A stretch of DNA of 15,472 nt, taken from assembly GCA_030633225.1 (NCBI GenBank), contig DAOVTF010000008.1:1-15472 (forward strand), written 5' to 3'. Below the pieces are notes generated by a model, which worked only from the letters and a program-made list of their open reading frames with translations, had not been told where the DNA came from and ran no database searches. Source of the stretch: Flavobacteriaceae bacterium (GTDB lineage: Bacteria; Bacteroidota; Bacteroidia; Flavobacteriales; Flavobacteriaceae). Positions 1 to 6,747 of the stretch are shown here, piece after piece. A program made the position numbers and the translations under genes. Within the stretch, counting starts at the first letter, position 1. The number at the start of each line of letters is the position of its first letter.

Positions 1-1435
1 GATATGTTTCGGATAAAACATTCATATTATGTCTCATATCCGGATTGATCAAATAATGGGCAATCATAGTATCAAATGACACTCCCTTAACTTCAATTCC
101 ATAATTTAAAAGTACTTTAAGATCATATTTTAAATTCTGTGCGATTTTTTCAATGTTTTCATTTTCAAAAAAGGGCTTTAACTTTTCTAAAAAAACATTT
201 GCTTCTGTTCTGTCTTCAGGAATAACAACATAATAACCTTTTCCTTTTTCAAAAGAAAATGAAATTCCAACCAATTCAGCTTCAAAAGTATTTAAGCTTG
301 TCGTCTCTGTATCAAAACAAACTGATTTTTGTTGCATCAATTTTTTTATCAATAGGTTTCTTGACAAGTCTGTATTGATATACTGATAAAAATGATCTGT
401 GTTTTCGATTTCTTTAAAACCACTATTTATTTCTTGTTCAGTATCTCCTACAGGAGTAGCGAAAATATCTAACTGCTGGTTTTGAACATTGGTAGTTTTT
501 GTAATCTCTTTTTGTTCTTTTTGTGGAGAAATAGCTATAGTTTCAATTTCTGTTTTGAAAATACGGTTCATATTTTCAAGCAAGCGTCTAAATTCAAGTT
601 CCTTAAAAATATCAGTTACTTTTTGAAAATCAGGAGTATTTAATTCGTAATCTTCTTCATGAAATTCAACAGGACAATCTAATATTATAGTAGCCAATTG
701 TTTTGATAAAATTCCAAGTTCAGCATTGTCCTCCACTTTTTCTTTCATTTTACCTTTTAAATCATTTGTATTCGCCAAAAGGTTTTCCATACTACCATAT
801 TCTTTGATAAACTTTTTGGCAGTTTTATCTCCAACACCTGGTAATCCTGGAATATTATCAGCTGCATCTCCCATCATACCTAAATAATCAATTACTTGTT
901 TCGGGTCATCTACTTCAAATTTTTCTTTTACTTTATCAACACCCCATATTTCAATTCCATTACCCATTCTAGCAGGTTTATACATAAAAACATTATCAGT
1001 TACCAGCTGCGCAAAATCTTTATCAGGAGTAACCATAAAAGTTTGATACCCTGCTTTTTCTGCTTGAACAGAAAGTGTTCCAATTAGATCATCAGCCTCA
1101 AAACCAGATTTTTCAATAATGGGAATATGCATTGCTTTTAATATTTTTTGAATATAGGGAACCGCAATCTTAATAGCTTCGGGTGTTTCTTGTCGGTGTG
1201 ATTTATATTCCGGATAAGCTTCTGTTCTTTGTTGCGATCCTCCTTTGTCAAAAGCTACAGCCAAATGATCGGGTTTTTCTCTTCTAATCACATCTAAAAG
1301 TGAATTTGTAAAACCCAATATTGCTGAAGTATCCATGCCTTTTGAATTGATACTTGGATTTTTAATTAGGGCATAGTAACCACGAAATATCAATGCAAAA
1401 GCATCGAGTAAAAAGAGTCGTTTTTTTGTTGACAT
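1..1435 (-). CDS. polA: DNA polymerase I, N-terminal half (partial, runs off left edge)
   Basis: DNA polymerase I fills gaps and removes RNA primers in replication and repair. The frame is open from an ATG at 1435 to the window edge, giving about 478 residues; family members of this group are usually a little over 900, so the polymerase domain lies outside. The 5'-3' exonuclease (FEN) domain fills the first ~290 residues, with GFEADDLIGT (D115, D116), TPDKDFAQLV and GDAADNIPGLPGVG (D190, D193), which closely match the E. coli metal-binding motifs. After a linker, the 3'-5' exonuclease domain begins near residue 350. It has Exo I FDTETTSL (D375, E377) and Exo II AQNLKYD (N434, D438), so the proofreading residues visible here are intact, unlike in polymerases that have lost this activity. 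The edge falls in the motif matching RHNMNVLSETY. It is divergent from the thioredoxin-like gene with 150 bases between; I see no clear TAnnTTTG element on this strand. Identity is near certain. Confidence 0.97.
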   Translation of the reverse strand, partial: MSTKKRLFLLDAFALIFRGYYALIKNPSINSKGMDTSAILGFTNSLLDVIRREKPDHLAVAFDKGGSQQRTEAYPEYKSHRQETPEAIKIAVPYIQKILKAMHIPIIEKSGFEADDLIGTLSVQAEKAGYQTFMVTPDKDFAQLVTDNVFMYKPARMGNGIEIWGVDKVKEKFEVDDPKQVIDYLGMMGDAADNIPGLPGVGDKTAKKFIKEYGSMENLLANTNDLKGKMKEKVEDNAELGILSKQLATIILDCPVEFHEEDYELNTPDFQKVTDIFKELEFRRLLENMNRIFKTEIETIAISPQKEQKEITKTTNVQNQQLDIFATPVGDTEQEINSGFKEIENTDHFYQYINTDLSRNLLIKKLMQQKSVCFDTETTSLNTFEAELVGISFSFEKGKGYYVVIPEDRTEANVFLEKLKPFFENENIEKIAQNLKYDLKVLLNYGIEVKGVSFDTMIAHYLINPDMRHNMNVLSETY

Positions 1436-1553
1436 AAATTTTGATTTATTGTTTGTAAAAATACGAATTAGATTGTCTTTCTTATAATTGTATTATAAAT
1501 TTAGTTAAACAACTAATTTTTTGTGATTTAAAAATTTTTATTGATAAAAATAC

Positions 1554-1561
1554 TATATTTG
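1554..1561 (+). promoter_or_regulatory. Bacteroidota -7 promoter element of the thioredoxin-like gene
   Basis: TATATTTG fits the TAnnTTTG consensus and ends 24 bases before the ATG at 1586, which would give a short 5' UTR of roughly 18 bases. No TTG is found at the usual -33 distance, so only half of the promoter is supported. Confidence 0.5.
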
Positions 1562-1585
1562 TAAGACCATAATAAATAAAAAAGC

Positions 1586-1882
1586 ATGACTAAATTTGGT
1601 GAATTGATTAGTTCTAGAATTCCCACATTAATTGATTTTTATAATGAATGGGAAGGTGAAAAAAATAATTTACACCCAATACTTAGAGATGTTGCTGCAG
1701 CTTTAGGCGATAAAGCCAAGGTTGTAAAAATTGATATTTCTAAAAATGAAACTTTAGCCGCAGCCTTAAGAATTAAAGGAAATCCTACTTTTATCATTTA
1801 TAAAGACGGCGAAATGAAATGGCGTCAAACCGGACAACAAGATGCTAATACCCTAATTAGCTTGGTTCAGCAATATGTTTAG
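1586..1882 (+). CDS. thioredoxin-fold protein without the CxxC active site
   Basis: The 98-residue protein aligns without gaps to thioredoxin through the beta strand and first active-site helix. LIDFYNEWEGEKNNLHPIL corresponds to the canonical LVDFWAEWCGPCKMIAPIL, so CGPC is replaced by EGEK at residues 23-26. The protein contains no cysteine at all. The cis-proline loop is kept (GNPTFIIYKDGE, near residues 65-76), as is the final helix. It has no signal peptide, so it is cytoplasmic. It cannot perform dithiol-disulfide exchange; a binding, chaperone or scaffold role is an inference from the retained fold. It is transcribed away from polA and converges on the deacetylase gene with only 6 bases between the stop codons. 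I am sure of the fold but not of the function. Confidence 0.85.
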   Translation: MTKFGELISSRIPTLIDFYNEWEGEKNNLHPILRDVAAALGDKAKVVKIDISKNETLAAALRIKGNPTFIIYKDGEMKWRQTGQQDANTLISLVQQYV

Positions 1883-1888
1883 TTAGAT

Positions 1889-2587
1889 TCACAAAGTCTT
1901 AAAAATATAGCCTTTCTCTGAAAAATACTCTAATGTTTTTGGTAATAAATATTGTAAGTTCTTAAATGCTTTTTTACTGTCATGGAAAACTACAATACTA
2001 CCGTTTTTAGAATTCTTAATCACATTTTCTAAACATTTTTCTTTACTTGTTTTTTGATCAAAGTCACCACTTAAAACATCCCACATAATTATTTGATGGC
2101 CATTTTTTTGTAAGGCTTTTGCTTGCTTGGACTTAATTTTTCCGTAAGGAGGGCGAAATAATTTTGGGTTATGGGTTTCGGGTTTCGAGTTTCGAGTTTC
2201 AAGCTCTCTACCTTCTACCTCCAATCTTCTGTCTTCCGCCTTCAGGTTTATAATTATTTCCTCTGCTTTTTCAATGTTTGTAATATACTTTTTAGTGTTT
2301 GTTTTCCAACCTTCTAGATGATTAAAAGTATGATTTCCAACAACATGTTTTTGATCAATAATTTGTTTATAAATTTCTGGGTGTTTGGTTATGTTTTCTC
2401 CTACACAAAAAAAAGTGCCTTTTGCTTTATATTTTTCTAAAATATCTAAAACCCATGGTGTAACTTTTGGTATTGGACCATCATCAAAAGTTAAATAAAT
2501 CTCCTTGTTGCTAGTGTCTATTTTCCAGGTATAATCCGGAAATAAACCTTGGATGATTCTAGGAGTTTTTACAAAGTAGTGTTTCAT
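1889..2587 (-). CDS. polysaccharide deacetylase family protein (NodB homology domain)
   Basis: The NodB-type carbohydrate esterase fold removes N- or O-acetyl groups from cell-wall or exported polysaccharide using a divalent metal. With the ATG at 2587 the protein has 232 residues and all the usual motifs: TFDDGP at 33-38 (D35 catalytic base, D36 metal ligand), NHTFNH (H86, H90 metal ligands), RPPYG at 145-149, WDVLSGDFD from 169, and VVFHDS with catalytic H202. The open frame extends 17 codons upstream to a TTG at 2638, but that part is encoded inside a palindromic repeat, and MKHYFVKTPRIIQGLFPDYTW looks like the natural N-terminus, so I use the ATG. Oddly, residues ~115-142, between the metal ligands and RPPYG, are encoded by a heptanucleotide repeat and are absent from a compact NodB core. 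No signal peptide is obvious. It lies 71 bases downstream of the DUF2723 gene on the same strand, probably co-transcribed. The exact substrate is unknown. Confidence 0.9.
   Translation of the reverse strand: MKHYFVKTPRIIQGLFPDYTWKIDTSNKEIYLTFDDGPIPKVTPWVLDILEKYKAKGTFFCVGENITKHPEIYKQIIDQKHVVGNHTFNHLEGWKTNTKKYITNIEKAEEIIINLKAEDRRLEVEGRELETRNSKPETHNPKLFRPPYGKIKSKQAKALQKNGHQIIMWDVLSGDFDQKTSKEKCLENVIKNSKNGSIVVFHDSKKAFKNLQYLLPKTLEYFSEKGYIFKTL
2166..2245. repeat. degenerate heptanucleotide tandem repeat inside the deacetylase gene
   Basis: On the plus strand, five 7-base units (gggttat, gggtttc twice, gagtttc twice; 2166-2200) are followed by three spacer bases. Six more pyrimidine-rich 7-base units of the type (C/T)CTTC(T/C)(A/G) then run from 2204 to 2245. 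The reading frame of the deacetylase passes through without a stop and yields a charged, low-complexity loop (AEDRRLEVEGRELETRN). Confidence 0.8.
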
Positions 2588-2599
2588 AGCTAGTCTTTT

Positions 2600-2647
2600 A
2601 GTCAGGGTTTGACTATCCTCCAAACGGATATTGGTCAAACCCTGACT
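2600..2647. repeat. nested palindromic (REP-like) element
   Basis: Two perfect 14-base arms, AGTCAGGGTTTGAC (2600-2613) and GTCAAACCCTGACT (2634-2647), enclose a second stem TATCC/GGATA (2614-2618 and 2626-2630) with loop TCCAAAC and an asymmetric TTG. It lies between the DUF2723 stop and the deacetylase ATG. It has no T-tract, so it is not a standard terminator. As RNA it would form a long bulged hairpin between the two cistrons, which could affect mRNA processing or the relative expression of the pair. The shape suggests a dispersed repeat; copy number cannot be judged here. Confidence 0.75.
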
Positions 2648-2658
2648 TTTAGGTTGAC

Positions 2659-5600
2659 TTATTGTTCCTCTAAAACTTCTTCTAATAAAGTAACCGATGC
2701 CATAAAATCTTTCTTTAACTCTTCGGTATACTCTTCTTTATCAAATTCAGCACTTGTCGCAATAATATATCGGTAAAGATCTAATGTGCCTTCCAAATCA
2801 CTAAAGTTTTGAGTTAATTCATAAGAACTAACTCCACTATAATAAACTATCTTTTCCTGAAAATTATTTGTTAAAAACTCAACAATCTTTCTTGCTTTTT
2901 CAGGTTTATTTATTTTGTAATATGAATCAATATGCCCAATAACCAAACGATAATATCCATAATTTTCAATTGGCATTTTTTCCATTGAAATGTCTAAGAT
3001 TTCTTCTGCTTTATCAAATTTTCCTTCATCTATTAGCTGATCTGCCAATCTACCTAAACTGTTTCTGAATGAGATGCTATTCTTTCTTGTCTCGGGATCA
3101 ACATATATATTACCGTTAGAATTCTTCCATGTCCATTTTTTTACATTTGCATACATTGTTTCGGAATCAATTCTACCCATATCCATAAAGTTTGAATTCT
3201 CAATTGGAGTTTTAATTGGAACAAATTTATATGCCAAACCATCTAATTGTAAATAATCTTTCAGCCAAATATATTCTTCTGCCGCTTGTGCTCCTCCTGT
3301 AAAGTAAATAGGGCGTTCCCAATTGTTATTTGCTAAGATATCCAGCATTAAAATCCTGTTTTTTACCAATGCCGCCTCTGACACCTCTATATCAATATAT
3401 GGTACAATTAAATCGGCATCTTTTGCAGCAACAATTCCATTTTTAAGAACAGCATCTTTATCAACAGTTAATCTAATTTTATTTGTTGGATATACCTTTT
3501 CAGGATGTCCATTTTCTTCAAAATCAATAAAAGTTCTTTCATCATCACTTTCCAGCCATCTCATCAAAAATTTGATGTCGATCACTGAATCTTTAAATTG
3601 AGGAAACGGATAAGGATAATGATAAGCTACATCTAATGAGCCTTCTTTAAAATGATCATGTGTTAATTGTGACGGAATAGGATCTGCCAAATAAGTTTTT
3701 CTTTTTTGCTGATCTATATACCAATCTTTTGCAAATAAACTGGTATTGATCAATTTAATATCGGTTCTGTAATTTTCAACTTCTTGCATATACCAAAGTG
3801 GGAAAGTATCATTATCACCAATAGTAAACATGATCGCATTTTCTTGACAAGAATCTAAATAGGCTTTTGCATTATTATAAGTGGCATATTTTCCTGATCG
3901 ATCATGATCATCCCAATTTTCTTTTGCCATTAAAGCCGGTACTGCCAACAAACTTAGTGCAGTTATTCCAATAGCAAGAGGTTTTGGTTTTAATTTATGT
4001 TTAAATTGTTCATAGAGAGCCAAAACGCCAAAACCTATCCAAATAGCAAAAACATAAAATGATCCTACCACAGCATAATCTCTTTCACGAGGTTCAAAGG
4101 GTTTTGGATTGGTATAGAATATAATTGCTAATCCAGTAAAGGCAAAAAATAAAAACAAAGTATAAAAATTATTCTTATCATTTTTAAATTGAAAAATTAG
4201 ACCAATTATACCTAAAATCAAAGGTAAAAAATAGTAAGTATTTCTTCCTTTATTCTCTAAAACATCACCAGGCAGATTCTTTTGTGTACCTAATTTTATT
4301 TCATCAATAAAAGTAATTCCGCTAAGCCAATTCCCATGATTATCTAAATTTCCTTGAATATCATCTTGTCTGCCCACAAAATTCCACATAAAATATCTAC
4401 CGTACATGTAACCAAATTGATATTGTATCATAAAGGTCATGTTCTCACCAAAAGTTGGACGTCTTTTACTTCTTTGAGAAATTCCGGCTATAGCCTTATA
4501 ATTTTGAACTACACTTGGCGTAGGGTCAACCATACGAGGAATAATTCCTTTATGTTTATCACTATAATTTGGAAGTCCGTCTTTATAATTATTTACGATA
4601 ATATATTTACCCACTTTTTCATCTTTTTCATATTTTGGTTTTGCATCTCGAAACGGATCAGATTTGTCTCTTTCTCCGGTTTCTGAATAATAAGAACCAT
4701 AAAACACATTGGCATCACCATATTGTTCACGATTATAATATGCTAATAATTCACGCGCACTTGACGGGTTGTTCTCGTTAATTGTTGTATTGGCATTAGC
4801 TCTTATTGGCAACATTAACCACGATGAAAACCCAACCATAATAAATATGACACACAATAATAATAAATTTGCTGTGAATTTATTTTTCTTGCGAGTATAT
4901 TTTAATCCAAAATAAAATAAAACTACCAAAATAATACCAGCAATTATACTTCCGGAATTAAAAGGTAAACCAATAGTATTGATAAAAAATAGCTCGGATG
5001 CACTAAAAAATCTTAGCGTAAAAGGGAATAAAAATTTAAATACAAATGCCAAAACTAACACAGAAACAATATTGGCTAGAATAAACTGTTTGGTATTTAA
5101 TTGAGGGCGCTTTTTATAAATATAAATAAATACAATTGGTGGTATAACTAATAAAGATAAAATATGAACTCCAAAAGACAATCCTACAATAAAACTTATC
5201 AATAACAACCATTTATTTCCTCGTGGCTTATCCATTTCAGCTTCCCAATGTAAAGCAAGCCAAAACAATAATGCCATTAAAAATGATGACATGGCATAAA
5301 CTTCGGCTTCTACTGCGCTAAACCAAAAACTATCTGAAAAAGTATATGCTAAGGCTCCTACCAAACCACTTCCAAGAATTGCAATAGAGCTACCAGCTGT
5401 AAGATTATCTGATGTTTTTAAAACTATTTTTTTTGCTAAAGCTGTAATGGTCCAAAATAAAAACAATATGGTGAATGCACTAGCCAAGGCCGACATAAAA
5501 TTTACCATCATAGCAATATTTGATGCATCAGAGGTAAACATAGCAAAAAATGCACCTAGCATTTGAAAAAGTGGAGCACCTGGCGGGTGTCCAACTTCTA

Positions 5601-5742
5601 ATTTTACTGCGGTAGAAATATATTCACCACAATCCCAATAACTAACAGTAGGCTCTAAAGTTAAAGTATAAGTAATTAAAGCTATTAAGAAAGTTACCCA
5701 ACCTAAAATTGAGTTATATTTTTTATAATCAAATGATTGCAT
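2659..5742 (-). CDS. DUF2723 / TMEM260-like polytopic membrane protein, putative O-mannosyltransferase
   Basis: This 1027-residue protein matches the DUF2723 family (PF11028). Its hallmark is an N-terminal segment with an acidic pair after the first membrane helix: YWDCGEYISTAVKLEVGHPP, with D37 and E40. About 11-12 hydrophobic segments fill roughly the first 600 residues, the typical layout of GT-C glycosyltransferases using lipid-linked sugar donors. A soluble part follows, with the family motif GDNDTFPLWYMQE (G642-D645). From about residue 897 there are TPR-like helical pairs (LADQLIDEGKFDKAEEIL). The eukaryotic relative TMEM260 is a protein O-mannosyltransferase; a similar role in envelope protein glycosylation here is inference. 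ATG at 5742 is the only sensible start. It is the upstream member of a minus-strand pair with the deacetylase. The family is widespread and usually of similar size in Bacteroidota, and I see no truncation. Confidence 0.88.
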   Translation of the reverse strand: MQSFDYKKYNSILGWVTFLIALITYTLTLEPTVSYWDCGEYISTAVKLEVGHPPGAPLFQMLGAFFAMFTSDASNIAMMVNFMSALASAFTILFLFWTITALAKKIVLKTSDNLTAGSSIAILGSGLVGALAYTFSDSFWFSAVEAEVYAMSSFLMALLFWLALHWEAEMDKPRGNKWLLLISFIVGLSFGVHILSLLVIPPIVFIYIYKKRPQLNTKQFILANIVSVLVLAFVFKFLFPFTLRFFSASELFFINTIGLPFNSGSIIAGIILVVLFYFGLKYTRKKNKFTANLLLLCVIFIMVGFSSWLMLPIRANANTTINENNPSSARELLAYYNREQYGDANVFYGSYYSETGERDKSDPFRDAKPKYEKDEKVGKYIIVNNYKDGLPNYSDKHKGIIPRMVDPTPSVVQNYKAIAGISQRSKRRPTFGENMTFMIQYQFGYMYGRYFMWNFVGRQDDIQGNLDNHGNWLSGITFIDEIKLGTQKNLPGDVLENKGRNTYYFLPLILGIIGLIFQFKNDKNNFYTLFLFFAFTGLAIIFYTNPKPFEPRERDYAVVGSFYVFAIWIGFGVLALYEQFKHKLKPKPLAIGITALSLLAVPALMAKENWDDHDRSGKYATYNNAKAYLDSCQENAIMFTIGDNDTFPLWYMQEVENYRTDIKLINTSLFAKDWYIDQQKRKTYLADPIPSQLTHDHFKEGSLDVAYHYPYPFPQFKDSVIDIKFLMRWLESDDERTFIDFEENGHPEKVYPTNKIRLTVDKDAVLKNGIVAAKDADLIVPYIDIEVSEAALVKNRILMLDILANNNWERPIYFTGGAQAAEEYIWLKDYLQLDGLAYKFVPIKTPIENSNFMDMGRIDSETMYANVKKWTWKNSNGNIYVDPETRKNSISFRNSLGRLADQLIDEGKFDKAEEILDISMEKMPIENYGYYRLVIGHIDSYYKINKPEKARKIVEFLTNNFQEKIVYYSGVSSYELTQNFSDLEGTLDLYRYIIATSAEFDKEEYTEELKKDFMASVTLLEEVLEEQ

Positions 5743-5849
5743 AGTTACAATTTAAAACTGTGGCGAATTTACTAAAATATATCTAATAGTAAATTATAAT
5801 AAAAAGTTAAGATATTGGATCTCGACAATAAAAAATTAAAAAAACTGCT

Positions 5850-5879
5850 TTGTCAAACAAAAACTTTGTTATAAATTTG
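5850..5879 (+). promoter_or_regulatory. promoter of tRNA-Gln
   Basis: TTG at 5850-5852 (within CTTTG), 19 spacer bases, then TAAATTTG at 5872-5879 match the Bacteroidota -33/-7 promoter (TTG, TAnnTTTG). Transcription would start near 5885, about 32 bases before the tRNA. Confidence 0.8.
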
Positions 5880-5917
5880 CGCCTGCTAAACCAAATATGG
5901 TAAAAGCACAACATAAT

Positions 5918-5988
5918 TGACCCATGGTGTAACGGTAGCACTCCGGTTTTTGGTATCGTCAGTCAAGGTTCGAATCCGTGTGGGTCAA
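5918..5988 (+). tRNA. tRNA-Gln (anticodon TTG)
   Basis: The 71-base gene folds as a cloverleaf. The acceptor stem TGACCCA/TGGGTCA is a perfect 7 bp with discriminator A5988, the D-stem is GTGT/AGCAC with a G-T pair, and the T-loop is TTCGAAT. The anticodon loop TTTTGGT (5948-5954) places TTG at 5950-5952, reading glutamine codons; the TGACCCATGGTGTAA start is also typical of flavobacterial tRNA-Gln. CCA is not encoded. The anticodon stem has a C-T mispair at its outer end and the T-stem (CAAGG/CCGTG) has an internal A-G mispair, which is unusual. It has its own promoter and appears monocistronic. Confidence 0.9.
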
Positions 5989-6003
5989 CAATAAAGAGGG
6001 GAT

Positions 6004-6038
6004 AAACCCACTATAAATTTAGTATTTATGGTGGGTTT
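6004..6038 (+). terminator. hairpin downstream of tRNA-Gln, probable 3' end signal
   Basis: Arms AAACCCACTATAAAT (6004-6018) and ATTTATGGTGGGTTT (6024-6038) pair over 15 positions with one G-U, with loop ttagt. Only a short T run closes the stem, so it may be a terminator or a 3' processing/stability hairpin for the tRNA precursor. Confidence 0.55.
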
Positions 6039-6146
6039 GTTAGTTATACATTTCACAATTATAAAATAAAATTGATAATTTAATTTTATAGGCCTAAAGG
6101 ACTCTTTGTTAAGGTTCTTTTCTAATTGATGTGATAAAAATTTCTT

Positions 6147-6282
6147 GAAACCAACTATCTCCGAGGCAAAGCCATAGGAGTATTTCGCTGGTTTCATTTT
6201 GATCTGAAGATCAAAAATCGAAATTTATTATTTAGATCCCCTCGGGGATGACATTTCATCGGAAACCCCGACCCAAGGGTCG
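6147..6282. repeat. composite cluster of palindromes, candidate dispersed intergenic repeat
   Basis: Four inverted repeats occur in tandem. GAAACCA/TGGTTTC (6147-6153, 6189-6195) encloses CTCC/GGAG and GGCaaaGCC. TTTTGATC/GATCAAAA is at 6197-6216, ATCCCCtcGGGGAT at 6236-6249, and CGACCCaaGGGTCG at 6269-6282. The CCCC- and CGACCC-rich blocks stand out in GC content from their surroundings. The minus strand shows an accidental open frame (MKPAKYSYGFASEIVGFKKF) made of the repeat. This composition suggests a multi-copy palindromic element, but copy number cannot be assessed within one window. Confidence 0.6.
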
Positions 6283-6308
6283 AGGAATTCTTTTTGATTA
6301 AAATATTG

Positions 6309-6342
6309 ACATAAAAAAACCTGAATGAGAAGCATTCAGGTT
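6309..6342 (-). terminator. leftward intrinsic terminator 1
   Basis: On the minus strand, a perfect 10-bp stem AACCTGAATG/CATTCAGGTT (6318-6327, 6333-6342) with a 5-base loop runs straight into a run of T (plus-strand A-run 6313-6319). This is a standard intrinsic terminator for a transcript coming from the right. No standard gene lies immediately upstream of it. Confidence 0.75.
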
Positions 6343-6439
6343 CGGATTTAATTCTAATTTATCCCCCAATAAATATTAGAATAATGTACGAATGTACAAA
6401 ATATCTAGAAGGGCATTAATTTTATAATCACAAATTTTT

Positions 6440-6480
6440 ATAAAAAATAAAAAAACCAGCTACATTTCTGTAACTGGTTT
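6440..6480 (-). terminator. leftward intrinsic terminator 2 (GAAA tetraloop)
   Basis: On the minus strand the stem AAACCAG-T-TACA / TGTA-G-CTGGTTT (plus 6453-6480) closes on a GAAA tetraloop and is followed by T7, A and T6. The only irregular position, C-A when read on the plus strand, becomes a U-G wobble in a minus-strand RNA. That supports leftward transcription. It is paralogous to the terminator at 6622-6664. Confidence 0.75.
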
Positions 6481-6705
6481 GGGGGATAATAATTCAAATC
6501 TTTAAAGCTATTTTCTGTTTAGTGTTTATTTTTTAGAAAGGTTAACATTAATTTGTAAATTTATTATCAATTATTTAATTAGACAATACCCTTGCAGGGT
6601 ATAAAGTTTGCATAATCTAATATTTAATAAATAATAAAGACCAGTTATATTTCTATAACTGGCCTAGGGGAGAAACAATTCAAAACTTAAGCTATTTTAA
6701 TATTG
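6453..6705 (-). ncRNA. two paralogous 3' segments of leftward small RNAs or 3' UTRs
   Basis: Reading the minus strand, the two segments (about 6520 to 6453 and 6705 to 6641) share AAAATAGCTT, TTTGAATT, a CCCC patch and the hairpin CCAGTTAyAGAAATrTArCTGG in the same order. Stem changes are compensatory (ACA/TGT versus ATA/TAT) and the GAAA loop is unchanged. This is the pattern of a conserved RNA, either a small RNA or a terminator-bearing 3' UTR. Membership of a described family such as Flavo-1 is possible but cannot be judged by eye. Confidence 0.4.
6622..6664 (-). terminator. leftward terminator-type hairpin 3 (GAAA tetraloop), downstream of small ORF
   Basis: On the minus strand a perfect 9-bp stem CCAGTTATA/TATAACTGG (plus 6641-6649 and 6654-6662) closes on GAAA and is followed by a T-rich but interrupted tract. 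It lies 3' of the candidate small gene at 6748-6870 and resembles terminator 2 in stem, loop and upstream sequence. Confidence 0.6.
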
Positions 6706-6747
6706 CACTTTTTTGATGTTCAATTTTTTATCAAAAAATATTATGTT

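Noticed and set aside
2166..2245. Short regular repeats considered as a CRISPR array
   Set aside because: Units are 7 bases long without spacers and lie inside a coding frame; no CRISPR repeats or cas genes are in the window.
5985..6197. Open frame of 70 codons on the minus strand (MKPAKYSYGFASEIVGFKKF...)
   Set aside because: It is made of the palindrome cluster and tRNA 3' hairpin, and its 3' end overlaps the tRNA gene; it is best explained as repeat sequence, not a gene.
6450..6700. Plus-strand peptide similarity KTSYIS[VI]TGLG[DE] between the two repeat copies
   Set aside because: There is no start codon in either copy and the frames diverge after the G-run. The same base changes are explained by compensatory pairing in a minus-strand RNA hairpin with a GAAA loop.
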